Shown here: positions 6,344-13,097 of the stretch, piece after piece
How the letters are laid out: every line of letters starts with the position of its first letter
Numbering within the stretch: the stretch's first letter is position 1
DNA from: an uncultured Arthrobacter sp.
GTDB lineage: Bacteria; Actinomycetota; Actinomycetes; Actinomycetales; Micrococcaceae
Reading direction: 5' to 3'
Length of the DNA stretch: 13,743 nucleotides
NCBI GenBank assembly: GCA_937873245.1
Contig: CALMVY010000162.1
Span: 1-13,743, forward strand
The notes under the pieces: model-generated
Seen by the model: the letters and a program-made list of their open reading frames with translations, nothing else
Told to the model about the DNA's origin: nothing
Database searches by the model: none
Program-made: the position numbers and the translations under genes

Positions 6344-7903
6344 ATGGACTTCTGGCAGCGCTACCGGGCCATCGACGCCCGGGACACCCGGTTCGACGGG
6401 CAGTTCTACACCGCTGTCCGCACCACGGGCATCTATTGCCGGCCTTCCTGCCCGGCCCGGACCCCCAAAGCCGGGAATGTCACCTTCTACGAAACGTCCG
6501 CCGCCGCACACGACGCCGGCTACCGGGCCTGCAAGCGCTGCCTGCCCGAGGCTGTTCCCGGTACTCCGGCCTGGAACATGCGCTCGGACATTGCCGGTCG
6601 GGCGATGCGGCTCATCAACGACGGCGTGATCAACCGCGACGGCGTGGAAGGGCTCGCCGCCCGGCTGGGTTACTCCTCGCGGCAGCTCAACCGCATCCTG
6701 AGCCACGAACTCGGTGCGGGACCGCTGTCGCTGGCGAGGGCAAGCCGGGCCCAGACCGCGCGCACCCTGCTGGTTTCGACCTCCATGAAGGTGGCCGACA
6801 TCGCGTTCGCGGCCGGTTTCAGCAGCGTGCGCCAGTTCAACGAGACCATCGGCGAGGTCTTCGCGATGACGCCCTCGGCGCTGCGGGCCACGGCCCGGCA
6901 CCATCGGACGCCGTCGCTGGCCGCTGTGTCATCGACGGCGCTGACGCTCAACCTTCCGTACCGTGAGCCCTTCGACCCGGGGATCTTCGATTTCCTCGCG
7001 GTCCGGGCCGTCCCGGGCATCGAGGAGGGTTCGTCCGGTTCTTACGCCCGGACGCTGCGCCTCTCCCACGGCGACGCCCGCTTCCGGGTGGACTACGACG
7101 CCGGAGCCCCCGGCCGTCCGCTGGTGCTGACCATCGGCGCCGTCGACCTGCGGGACCTGCCCTCCCTGCTCAGCCGGGTCCGCCGGCTGCTGGACCTCGA
7201 CGCCGACCCCGTCGCCATCGACGGCGCGCTGGGGGCCGATCCACGACTGGCCGGCAGCGTCGCTGCCACGCCGGGCATCAGGATGCCGGGTGCGGTGGAT
7301 CCGCAGGAGCTGCTGGTCCGCGCGATGATCGGGCAGCAGATCACCGTCGCCGCGGCCCGGACCGCCCTTGTCCAGCTCTCCGCGGCCGGAAGCGAGTGCC
7401 TGGTTCCGGCGGACGGACTGCACCGGCTGTTCCCGACGGCAGCGCAGATTGCGGAGACCGGCTTCGATCTCCTCCGCGGCCCGCAGCGCCGCATCGACTC
7501 AGTCCGGGGTGCTGCCGCTGCGATGGCGTCGGGCGAGCTCGATTTCGGCTACGGCGATGACCTGCCGGGGCTGGAGTCAAAACTGCTGCCCCTCGCCGGC
7601 GTCGGCCCGTGGACGGTGGGCTATGTGGCGATGCGCGTGATCGGCGCTCCGGATGTCTTCCTGGCCAACGACGCCGCCGTCCGCAACGGCATCCGCTCCC
7701 TCGGGGCCGCCCCGGCCGGCGCTGGTCGGGCCAGCACCGCCCCGGCCCCCGAAACGCCGCTGAGCCCTGACTTCCGTGAGCTCAGTCCCTGGCGCTCGTA
7801 TGCCACCATGCACCTCTGGCGCGCCGCGGCGGCAGCGCAGCCCGGAGCCCGGACCAGGCCAGCCCGCAGCACGACAAAAGCCCCGAAGAAAGCGACATCA
7901 TGA
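6344..7903 (+). CDS. AdaA-AlkA fusion: methyl-sensing AraC-type activator joined to 3-methyladenine DNA glycosylase II
   Basis: A 519-residue protein with three parts. The N-terminal Ada domain (1-70) has the zinc cysteines C32, C36, C63 and C66 in the contexts TTGIYCRPSC and GYRACKRC; C32 matches the E. coli Ada C38 that takes methyl groups from phosphotriesters and turns the protein into an activator. An AraC-type helix-turn-helix region follows (about 85-185, second helix pair near ADIAFAAGFSSVRQF). The C-terminal AlkA part (about 200-495) has an N-terminal beta domain, IGQQITVAAART (329-340), the helix-hairpin-helix LAGVGPWT (417-424) and VFLANDAAVR with catalytic D443, then SPWRSYATMHLW. 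A short Ala/Pro-rich stretch (about 455-472) and a basic tail look unstructured. The start ATG at 6344 has AGGA upstream. It overlaps ogt by four bases (ATGA). Confidence 0.95.
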   Translation: MDFWQRYRAIDARDTRFDGQFYTAVRTTGIYCRPSCPARTPKAGNVTFYETSAAAHDAGYRACKRCLPEAVPGTPAWNMRSDIAGRAMRLINDGVINRDGVEGLAARLGYSSRQLNRILSHELGAGPLSLARASRAQTARTLLVSTSMKVADIAFAAGFSSVRQFNETIGEVFAMTPSALRATARHHRTPSLAAVSSTALTLNLPYREPFDPGIFDFLAVRAVPGIEEGSSGSYARTLRLSHGDARFRVDYDAGAPGRPLVLTIGAVDLRDLPSLLSRVRRLLDLDADPVAIDGALGADPRLAGSVAATPGIRMPGAVDPQELLVRAMIGQQITVAAARTALVQLSAAGSECLVPADGLHRLFPTAAQIAETGFDLLRGPQRRIDSVRGAAAAMASGELDFGYGDDLPGLESKLLPLAGVGPWTVGYVAMRVIGAPDVFLANDAAVRNGIRSLGAAPAGAGRASTAPAPETPLSPDFRELSPWRSYATMHLWRAAAAAQPGARTRPARSTTKAPKKATS

Positions 7904-8445
7904 AAGCCCAACTGTTGACCATGTCCACCCCGGACGGGCCGTTCACCATCATTGCCCGGGACGGGGCTGTGCTTGCCTCCGGCTGGACCGCGATTCCCGG
8001 GGAACTGACCGGGCAGATCCACGCGGACCTGCTGCCGGGCGAATTCGAGACCGTGGCCAGTCTCGGTGCCATCTCCGAGGCCGTGGACGGGTTCTATGCC
8101 GGAAATCCGGGGCCGGCCATGGAGGTGCCGGTGCTGCAGAAGTCCGGTCCGTTCCGTGGCCACGCCTGGGACATGCTCCGGACCGTCGCGCCGGGACACC
8201 CCGTGACCTACACGGAGTACGCCGCGCTGTCCGGAAATGTCAAAGCCGTCCGCGCGGCCGCGAGTGCGTGTGCTTTCAACGCGGCGGCGCTCTTTGTGCC
8301 CTGCCACCGGGTGATCCGCACCGACGGCAGCCTGGGCGGCTTCCGCTGGGGACTGGCCATCAAGCAAAGCCTCCTGGCCCGGGAACGGGACGAGGCAGTC
8401 CTCGAAACCGCGCCGAGGTCAGACTTCGCGCCCGTACTGCGCTAG
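7900..8445 (+). CDS. ogt: methylated-DNA--[protein]-cysteine S-methyltransferase
   Basis: A 181-residue suicide enzyme that moves the methyl group of O6-methylguanine onto its own cysteine, repairing DNA directly. The active site FVPCHRVIR (132-140) puts the acceptor at C135. The upstream helix KAVRAAASACAFN (115-127) carries the arginine finger R118 and N127, matching human AGT R128 and N137, and GGFRWG (146-151) follows. The ATG overlaps the TGA of the AdaA-AlkA gene (ATGA), so it is translationally coupled and should be induced with it. The C-terminus is unusual: residues 171-178 are encoded by one arm of a 22-bp inverted repeat that contains the stop codon in its loop, so the tail was probably gained from a repeat element. 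Annotators may also call it MGMT. Confidence 0.96.
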   Translation: MKAQLLTMSTPDGPFTIIARDGAVLASGWTAIPGELTGQIHADLLPGEFETVASLGAISEAVDGFYAGNPGPAMEVPVLQKSGPFRGHAWDMLRTVAPGHPVTYTEYAALSGNVKAVRAAASACAFNAAALFVPCHRVIRTDGSLGGFRWGLAIKQSLLARERDEAVLETAPRSDFAPVLR

Positions 8446-8473
8446 CTCATCGGCGCGAAGTCGCACCTCGGCG
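8411..8473. terminator. 22-bp inverted repeat between convergent ogt and MDMPI genes; likely bidirectional terminator, REP-like
   Basis: 8411-8432 is the reverse complement of 8452-8473 at 20 of 22 positions, with a 19-base loop holding the ogt stop. The left arm lies inside the ogt coding region; the right arm lies six bases past the stop of the convergent gene. It has no T-tract on either side. The arm resembles that of the repeat at 9815-9871 (about 14 of 20 bases). Confidence 0.7.
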
Positions 8474-8479
8474 GAAATT

Positions 8480-9220
8480 TCAGCGGGTGACGGGCACACC
8501 GGCGGGCCACGGCAGCAGCTCCGGAAGGTCAACGCCGTCGGCCGCCGCGGTGGCGCGCAGGCTGCCGAGGGTCGGCGTGCGTCCTGCGAGCCAGGCGGCG
8601 ATGTCGGTCAGCATCCCGTTGATCGCCGTCGACCGGCCGCCCGGGGTTCCGATGGCCGTGCCCGGCAGGCCGAGTGGCTGGAGCACGAAGCGCTGCCCTT
8701 CCGGCACCCGGGCGGCAAGGAAATCGAACAGGTGCTCGCAGAACGGCCGGCTCCAGGTTTCCGGCCCGCGGCCCGTCGCCAGGTCGGTGGCATGGATGAC
8801 GAGCTCGCGCCAGAGCGCCAGGCCGCCGTCCAGCACGACGCCCCCGCGGTAGCTGATGGGCGCCTGCCAGCCGGCCTCATCCAGCGTTTCGAAGGCGTGC
8901 AGGGCCCGCGCCAGTGCGGCTTCCACATCTTCCCGGTGTTCGGCGAGGGTATGCCCGGCAGCCATCTCGATGGTGCGGGTCCGGCCCTCGTAGCCGCCGT
9001 CATAGAGCTCGACGCTTGCGCCTTGGGCCGCGAATTCCAGCTGGCGGGCCATCGCGTTGGCGATGCCGCAGATGTGGGCCAGCACGTGGCCGCGCGTCCA
9101 GCCCGGCAATTCCGAGGGCGCCTTGACGTCCTCTTCGCTCAGTTTGGCGGTGATTCCGGTCACGACGCCGGCAGCGCGGCGGAGTTCTTCCAGGAGGTTT
9201 TCCGGGGTGATTGCGGTCAT
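8480..9220 (-). CDS. maleylpyruvate isomerase N-terminal (MDMPI)/DinB-like metal-binding protein
   Basis: A 246-residue protein of the MDMPI/DinB four-helix-bundle superfamily, members of which often use mycothiol as cofactor in Actinobacteria. Support: the N-terminal ELPGWTRGHVLAHICGIANAM segment (split here as ELPGWTRGHV and LAHICGIANAM, 37-57) and WRELVIHATDLATG (137-150), which supply H49, E139 and H143, matching the His-Glu-His metal site of mycothiol-dependent maleylpyruvate isomerase. The C-terminal part (about 165-246) resembles the small alpha/beta domain seen in this family. I chose the ATG at 9220 because AGGA lies eight bases upstream; a GTG at 9244 is possible but lacks such a site. 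It lies 38 bases after the PdxH-like gene and is likely co-transcribed. Substrate unknown: most members are not true maleylpyruvate isomerases and no gentisate pathway genes are near. Confidence 0.8.
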   Translation of the reverse strand: MTAITPENLLEELRRAAGVVTGITAKLSEEDVKAPSELPGWTRGHVLAHICGIANAMARQLEFAAQGASVELYDGGYEGRTRTIEMAAGHTLAEHREDVEAALARALHAFETLDEAGWQAPISYRGGVVLDGGLALWRELVIHATDLATGRGPETWSRPFCEHLFDFLAARVPEGQRFVLQPLGLPGTAIGTPGGRSTAINGMLTDIAAWLAGRTPTLGSLRATAAADGVDLPELLPWPAGVPVTR

Positions 9221-9258
9221 GGCGATCATCCTAGCGGAGCGCACTGGATAAATCCGGA

Positions 9259-9795
9259 TTAACTGAAGGTCTCCTGGCCGTAGCGGTGGCGGATGTGCCT
9301 GCGGTCATGCCGGGCCTGCCAGAACTCGATCTCGCGGGGCCGGACGGCGTACAGCTGCCAGTCTGTGTTCTCATCTTCGCTGCCGTCCGCGCCCGGCCGG
9401 GCGTGCCAGTCCGCGGCCGAGGCCTCGGCGGAAAGCTCCACGACGTCCCCGGCGACGCGGACCTGCCGGCCCTGCCGCTGCCAGAAGAAGTTCAGGGCCG
9501 CGTGCGGATTCGCCGAGAGTTCCCGGCCCTTCCGGGAGGCGCGCGACGTGGCGAAGTGCCAGCCGTCGTCGTCGATGTCCTTCAGGATCAGCATCCGGGA
9601 CGACGGCCTGCCGAGTACGTCGGCGGTGGCCAGGCTGCAGGCGTTGGGCTGCGGGACGCCGGCGTGCAACGCCTCGGCCAGCCACAGCCGGAACAACTCG
9701 GCCGGGTCTGCGGGGGCAGCGGCCGGGTCGAAGCCCGGCAGCTCGTCCGGGAAATCGGGCAGGGCGCGCAGCAACTGGCGGAACGATTCGCTCAT
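9259..9795 (-). CDS. pyridoxamine 5'-phosphate oxidase-like FMN protein (PdxH family)
   Basis: A 178-residue split-barrel flavoprotein of the PNPOx family; the reference enzyme oxidises pyridoxamine or pyridoxine phosphate to pyridoxal phosphate with FMN and oxygen. Matches in order: NACSLATADVLGRPSSRMLI (51-70), LKD with K72, FATSRASRKGRELSANP (81-97), LNFFWQRQGRQVRVAG (101-116), and near the C-terminus REIEFWQARHDRRHIRHRY, whose W159, R165, H167 and R169 line up with E. coli PdxH W191, R197, H199 and R201. It ends eight to ten residues earlier than E. coli PdxH and lacks the closing RLAP motif; the N-terminus is also short. The start ATG has AAGGTGG just upstream. A genuine PdxH is plausible but a related oxidase is possible, so no gene symbol is given. 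Confidence 0.85.
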   Translation of the reverse strand: MSESFRQLLRALPDFPDELPGFDPAAAPADPAELFRLWLAEALHAGVPQPNACSLATADVLGRPSSRMLILKDIDDDGWHFATSRASRKGRELSANPHAALNFFWQRQGRQVRVAGDVVELSAEASAADWHARPGADGSEDENTDWQLYAVRPREIEFWQARHDRRHIRHRYGQETFS

Positions 9796-9814
9796 GCACC
9801 CACCTTAAACGCCG

Positions 9815-9871
9815 CGAGTTCGCACTTCGCGGCAATGTTTGCGAAAAACACTGCCGTGAAGTGCGAACTCG
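9815..9871. repeat. 26-bp near-perfect inverted repeat between argH and the PdxH-like gene
   Basis: 9815-9840 is the reverse complement of 9846-9871 at 24 of 26 positions, with a 5-base loop (GCGAA on the plus strand). It begins 31 bases after the argH stop and ends 19 bases before the PdxH-like ATG, both genes being on the minus strand. It may be the arg operon terminator, and would also sit in the leader of any transcript reading into the next gene. The arm core GAGTTCGCACTTCGCGGC resembles the arm of the repeat at 8411-8473, suggesting a dispersed REP-like family. Confidence 0.75.
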
Positions 9872-9902
9872 AGTGGGGCGTGGTCCCTGGGTGTGGCGGA
9901 AG

Positions 9903-11318
9903 CTACCCGGCGTACTCTCGTGCGCCGGCGAGCTCGCTTTCGAGGGCCAGCAGCTGGCGCTCGACGGCGGCCGGCGCCGTGCCGCCCTGGGAGTTCCGGC
10001 TGTTGAGCGAGCCCTCGGTGGACAGGACCGTGCGGACCTCCGGCGTCAGGTGCTCCGAGATGGCGGCGTATTCCTCATCCGTCAGGTCCCAGAGCTCGAC
10101 GCCGCGGCTTTCGGCCTGCTTCACCGCGGCGCCCGAGAGTTCATGCGCCTCGCGGAACGGGACGCCCTGACGGACCAGCCATTCGGCGATGTCCGTGGCC
10201 AGAGCGAAGCCCTGCGGTGCCAGCGACTCCATCCGTTCGGTGTTGAACGTCAGCGTCGCGATCATGCCGGAGACGGCCGGGAGCAGGACCTCCAGGGTGT
10301 CGGCGGCGTCGAAGACCGGTTCCTTGTCCTCCTGCAGGTCGCGGTTGTACGCGAGCGGCAGGCCCTTCAGCGTGGCCAGCAGCCCGGTCAGGTTGCCGAT
10401 CAGCCGGCCGGCCTTTCCGCGTGCCAGTTCCGCCACGTCCGGATTCTTCTTCTGCGGCATGATCGACGAGCCGGTGGAGTAGGAATCGTGCAGGGTGACG
10501 AAGGAGAACTCCTTCGTGGCCCACAGGATCACTTCCTCCGAGACCCTGGAGAGGTCAACGCCGATCATGGCCGTGATCCAGGCGAACTCCGCGAAGACGT
10601 CGCGGGCGGCGGTGCCGTCGATCGAGTTGTGCGTGGCGGAGTAGAAGCCGAGGTCCGCGGCCACGGCTTCCGGGTCCAGGCCGAGCGAGGAGCCCGCCAG
10701 GGCACCCGAGCCGTACGGCGACACGCCCGCGCGCTTGTCCCAGTCCTGGAGCCGCTGCACGTCGCGCAGCAGCGCCCAGGCGTGGGCCAGCAGGTGGTGG
10801 CTGAGCAGGACCGGCTGGGCATGCTGCAGGTGGGTGCGGCCGGGCATGGCCACGCCCTGGTGCGCCTTGGCCTGGTCCACCAGCGCATCGATCGTGGCGA
10901 GCACGCCGCGGGCGATGATCCGGGCGTGGTCGCGCAGGAACATCCGTCCCAGCGTGGCCACCTGGTCATTGCGGGACCGGCCGGCGCGGAGCTTGCCGCC
11001 GAGCTGGGTGCCGGCGCGCTCGATGAGGCCGCGCTCCAGCGAACCGTGCACGTCCTCATCCGACTCCGCCGGCAGGTAGGCGCCGGAGGCGACATCCTCA
11101 TCCAGCCGGGTCAGGGCGGCAAGCATGCCCTCAAGCTCGGCGTCATCCAGCAGCCCGGCTTTGTGCAGCACGCGGGCGTGCGCCTTGGACCCGGCGATGT
11201 CGTAGCGGGCCAGCCGCCAGTCGAAGTGCGTGGACTTGCTCAGCGCGGCGAGGGCGTCCGCGGGGCCGCCGGCGAACCGGCCGCCCCACAGCGCGCCCGT
11301 GTTGGTGGCCGACGCCAT
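9903..11318 (-). CDS. argH: argininosuccinate lyase
   Basis: A 471-residue fumarase/aspartase-superfamily enzyme, active as a homotetramer, that splits argininosuccinate into arginine and fumarate, the last step of arginine synthesis. Signatures: LWGGRFAGGP (10-19), RAGRSRNDQV (111-120), PGRTHLQHAQP (159-169) with the conserved histidine H163, and the family signature GSSIMPQKKNPD (283-294) on the mobile catalytic-serine loop, then YNRDLQEDKEP (324-334). The reading frame stays open upstream to 11582, but that part is a shadow of argG; the ATG at 11318 shares one base with the argG stop (TAATG), giving translational coupling. Length is normal. A long inverted repeat follows the stop and probably ends the operon. 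Confidence 0.97.
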   Translation of the reverse strand: MASATNTGALWGGRFAGGPADALAALSKSTHFDWRLARYDIAGSKAHARVLHKAGLLDDAELEGMLAALTRLDEDVASGAYLPAESDEDVHGSLERGLIERAGTQLGGKLRAGRSRNDQVATLGRMFLRDHARIIARGVLATIDALVDQAKAHQGVAMPGRTHLQHAQPVLLSHHLLAHAWALLRDVQRLQDWDKRAGVSPYGSGALAGSSLGLDPEAVAADLGFYSATHNSIDGTAARDVFAEFAWITAMIGVDLSRVSEEVILWATKEFSFVTLHDSYSTGSSIMPQKKNPDVAELARGKAGRLIGNLTGLLATLKGLPLAYNRDLQEDKEPVFDAADTLEVLLPAVSGMIATLTFNTERMESLAPQGFALATDIAEWLVRQGVPFREAHELSGAAVKQAESRGVELWDLTDEEYAAISEHLTPEVRTVLSTEGSLNSRNSQGGTAPAAVERQLLALESELAGAREYAG

Positions 11319-12523
11319 TACTGACCCGCGACGCGGATGTCGCGGCCGGAGGCGACCTTGGCGGACATGCCCCACAGCTCGATGAACCCGCGCGCCATCG
11401 ACTGGTCGAACGTGTCGCCGGTGTCGTAGGTGGCGAGGTCGAAGTCGTAGAGCGAGGTGTCCGAGCGGCGCCCGTTGACGATCGCCTGGCCGCCGTGCAG
11501 CACCATGCGGATGTCGCCGGAGACGTACTTCTGGGTGTCCTCGATGAAGGCGTCCAGGGAGCGCTTGAGCGGCGAGAACCACTGGCCGTCGTAGACCAGC
11601 TCGGACCAGCGCTGGCCGACGGTGGCCTTGAAGCGGGCCTGCTCGCGTTCGATCGTGATGTCCTCGAGGTGCTTGTGCGCGGTGATCAGCGCCATGGCAC
11701 CGGGGGCCTCGTAGATTTCGCGGGACTTGATGCCGACGAGGCGGTCCTCGACGACGTCGATCCGGCCGACGCCCTGGGCGCCGGCACGGCGGTTGAGTTC
11801 CTTGATGGCCTGCAGCGGGGTGACCTTGATGCCGTCGATCGCGACGGGGACACCGGCTTCGAAGGAGATGATGACTTCATCCGGGGCCGGCGGGAATTCC
11901 GGGGTCGCGGTGTAGTCGTAGATGTCCTTGGTGGGGGCGTTCCAGATGTCCTCGAGGTAGCCGGTTTCGACGGCGCGGCCCCAGACGTTCTGGTCGATCG
12001 AGTACGGGTTCTTCTTGGTGGTTTCGATCGGCAGTCCCTTTTCCTCGGCGAAGGCGATGGCCTTGTCGCGGGTCAGGGCGAGGTCGCGGACCGGGGCGAT
12101 GCACTTCAGGTCCGGGCCGAGGGTCTGGATGCCGACTTCGAAGCGGACCTGGTCGTTGCCCTTGCCGGTGCAGCCGTGGGCCACGGTGGTGGCGCCGAAT
12201 TCGCGGGCGGCCTTGACGAGGTGCTTGACAATCACCGGGCGGGAGATGGCGGAGACCAGCGGGTAGTGGCCCTGGTAGAGGGCGTTGGCCTTCAGCGTGG
12301 GCATGCAGTACTCGTTGGCGAACTCGTCGGAGGCGTCGGCCACGTAGGCTTCGACGGCGCCGCAGCCCAGGGCCCGCTGGCGGATCGTCTCCAGGGACTC
12401 GCCGCCCTGTCCGACGTCGACGGCCACGGCGATGACCTCGGCGCCGGTTGCTTCACCGATCCAGCCGATCGCTACGGAAGTATCCAGGCCACCGGAGTAG
12501 GCCAGCACAATACGCTCAGTCAC
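11318..12523 (-). CDS. argG: argininosuccinate synthase
   Basis: A 401-residue ATP-dependent ligase that joins citrulline and aspartate through a citrullyl-AMP intermediate. Signatures: the N-type ATP pyrophosphatase P-loop AYSGGLDTS (8-16), VDVGQG (36-41), HGCTGKGNDQVRFE (116-129) for citrulline and aspartate binding, and TKKNPYSIDQNVWGR further on. Length is typical. The start is GTG at 12523 with AGGAGC about eight bases upstream. It follows argR after a 43-base gap that is clearly richer in A and T than the flanks and might hold a secondary promoter, and its TAA overlaps the argH start by one base. Confidence 0.97.
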   Translation of the reverse strand: MTERIVLAYSGGLDTSVAIGWIGEATGAEVIAVAVDVGQGGESLETIRQRALGCGAVEAYVADASDEFANEYCMPTLKANALYQGHYPLVSAISRPVIVKHLVKAAREFGATTVAHGCTGKGNDQVRFEVGIQTLGPDLKCIAPVRDLALTRDKAIAFAEEKGLPIETTKKNPYSIDQNVWGRAVETGYLEDIWNAPTKDIYDYTATPEFPPAPDEVIISFEAGVPVAIDGIKVTPLQAIKELNRRAGAQGVGRIDVVEDRLVGIKSREIYEAPGAMALITAHKHLEDITIEREQARFKATVGQRWSELVYDGQWFSPLKRSLDAFIEDTQKYVSGDIRMVLHGGQAIVNGRRSDTSLYDFDLATYDTGDTFDQSMARGFIELWGMSAKVASGRDIRVAGQ

Positions 12524-12566
12524 TTCAAATGCTCCTTAGTTGTTTGGTTCGTTGTCTGGTGCAAGT
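12524..12566 (-). promoter_or_regulatory. AT-rich argR-argG gap with ribosome site of argG
   Basis: This 43-base gap holds the argG ribosome site AGGAGC (minus strand, 12531-12536 region). TTGCAC about 17 bases before AACTAA is a poor promoter-like pair. I looked for an ArgR operator dyad (TNTGAATNNNNATTCANA type) and found none. A separate argGH promoter is possible but not shown. Confidence 0.3.
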
Positions 12567-13097
12567 TTATTGGCCGGCTTCCTCGGCGAGCTGCAGGAAA
12601 CGGGCGGCCAGGGCCGCACCGCCGAGCGGATCGCGGGTGACCAGCAGCACGGTGTCGTCCCCCGCGATGGTGCCCAGGATGGAGGGCATCACCGAATGGT
12701 CGATCGCGAGGGCCAGGAAGTTGGCTGCGCCGGGCGGCGTCCGGAGCACCACGATGTTCGCGGACGCTTCGGCGGTAACCAGCAGTTCCCCGCAGAGCCG
12801 GGCCAGCCGCGCGTCGAGGATCTCCTGGGTGACGCCGCTCTTGGCCGCGCGTTCCCCGCCTTCCCCGGGCACCGCGTAGACCAGGACGCCTTCCTTGCCG
12901 CGGACCCGGACTGCGCCGAGCTCCACGAGGTCCCGGGACAGCGTGGCCTGGGTGACCTGGACGCCGTCGTCCGCCAGCAGCGCCGCCAGCTCCGCCTGCG
13001 AGCGGACCGACTCACCGGTGAGGATCGCGGTGATCCGCGCCTGCCGCGCCGTCTTGGTGGCCGGGCTGGCCCCCGGGGAGGCGGGCTGGACGGACAC
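12567..13097 (-). CDS. argR: arginine repressor ArgR
   Basis: A 176-residue hexameric regulator that binds arginine and represses arginine synthesis genes. The N-terminal winged helix-turn-helix (about 17-75) includes SQAELAALLADDGVQVTQAT (33-52) and the recognition-helix residues SRDL (54-57). The C-terminal domain (about 90-170) has NFLALAIDHSVMPSILGTIA (126-145, for hexamer contacts) and GDDTVLLVTRD, whose D147 and D148 match the arginine-binding aspartates. The GTG start shares one base with the argF stop (TAGTG), so it is translationally coupled to argF, and the repressor is made as part of the operon it presumably controls. The operator is probably upstream of argC, outside the window. 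About 16 Ala/Pro/Ser residues precede the DNA-binding domain. Confidence 0.96.
   Translation of the reverse strand: MSVQPASPGASPATKTARQARITAILTGESVRSQAELAALLADDGVQVTQATLSRDLVELGAVRVRGKEGVLVYAVPGEGGERAAKSGVTQEILDARLARLCGELLVTAEASANIVVLRTPPGAANFLALAIDHSVMPSILGTIAGDDTVLLVTRDPLGGAALAARFLQLAEEAGQ

Noticed and set aside
9251..9260. AATCCGGATT palindrome at the end of the PdxH-like gene
   Set aside because: Ten bases overlapping a stop codon, too short and without context to call an operator.
9861..11324. 487-residue plus-strand frame opposite argH
   Set aside because: Antisense shadow of a secure gene, and it would start in the inverted repeat region.
11319..11582. N-terminal extension of argH
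   Set aside because: It overlaps argG in another frame and is His/Arg/Pro-rich; the ATG at 11318 fits the family and the TAATG junction.
12524..12566. ArgR operator between argR and argG
   Set aside because: No dyad resembling known ARG boxes; only AT-rich sequence and a ribosome site.
11495..12640. 381-residue plus-strand frame opposite argG
   Set aside because: Antisense shadow with Asp/Gly/Val-rich repetitive composition and no motif.
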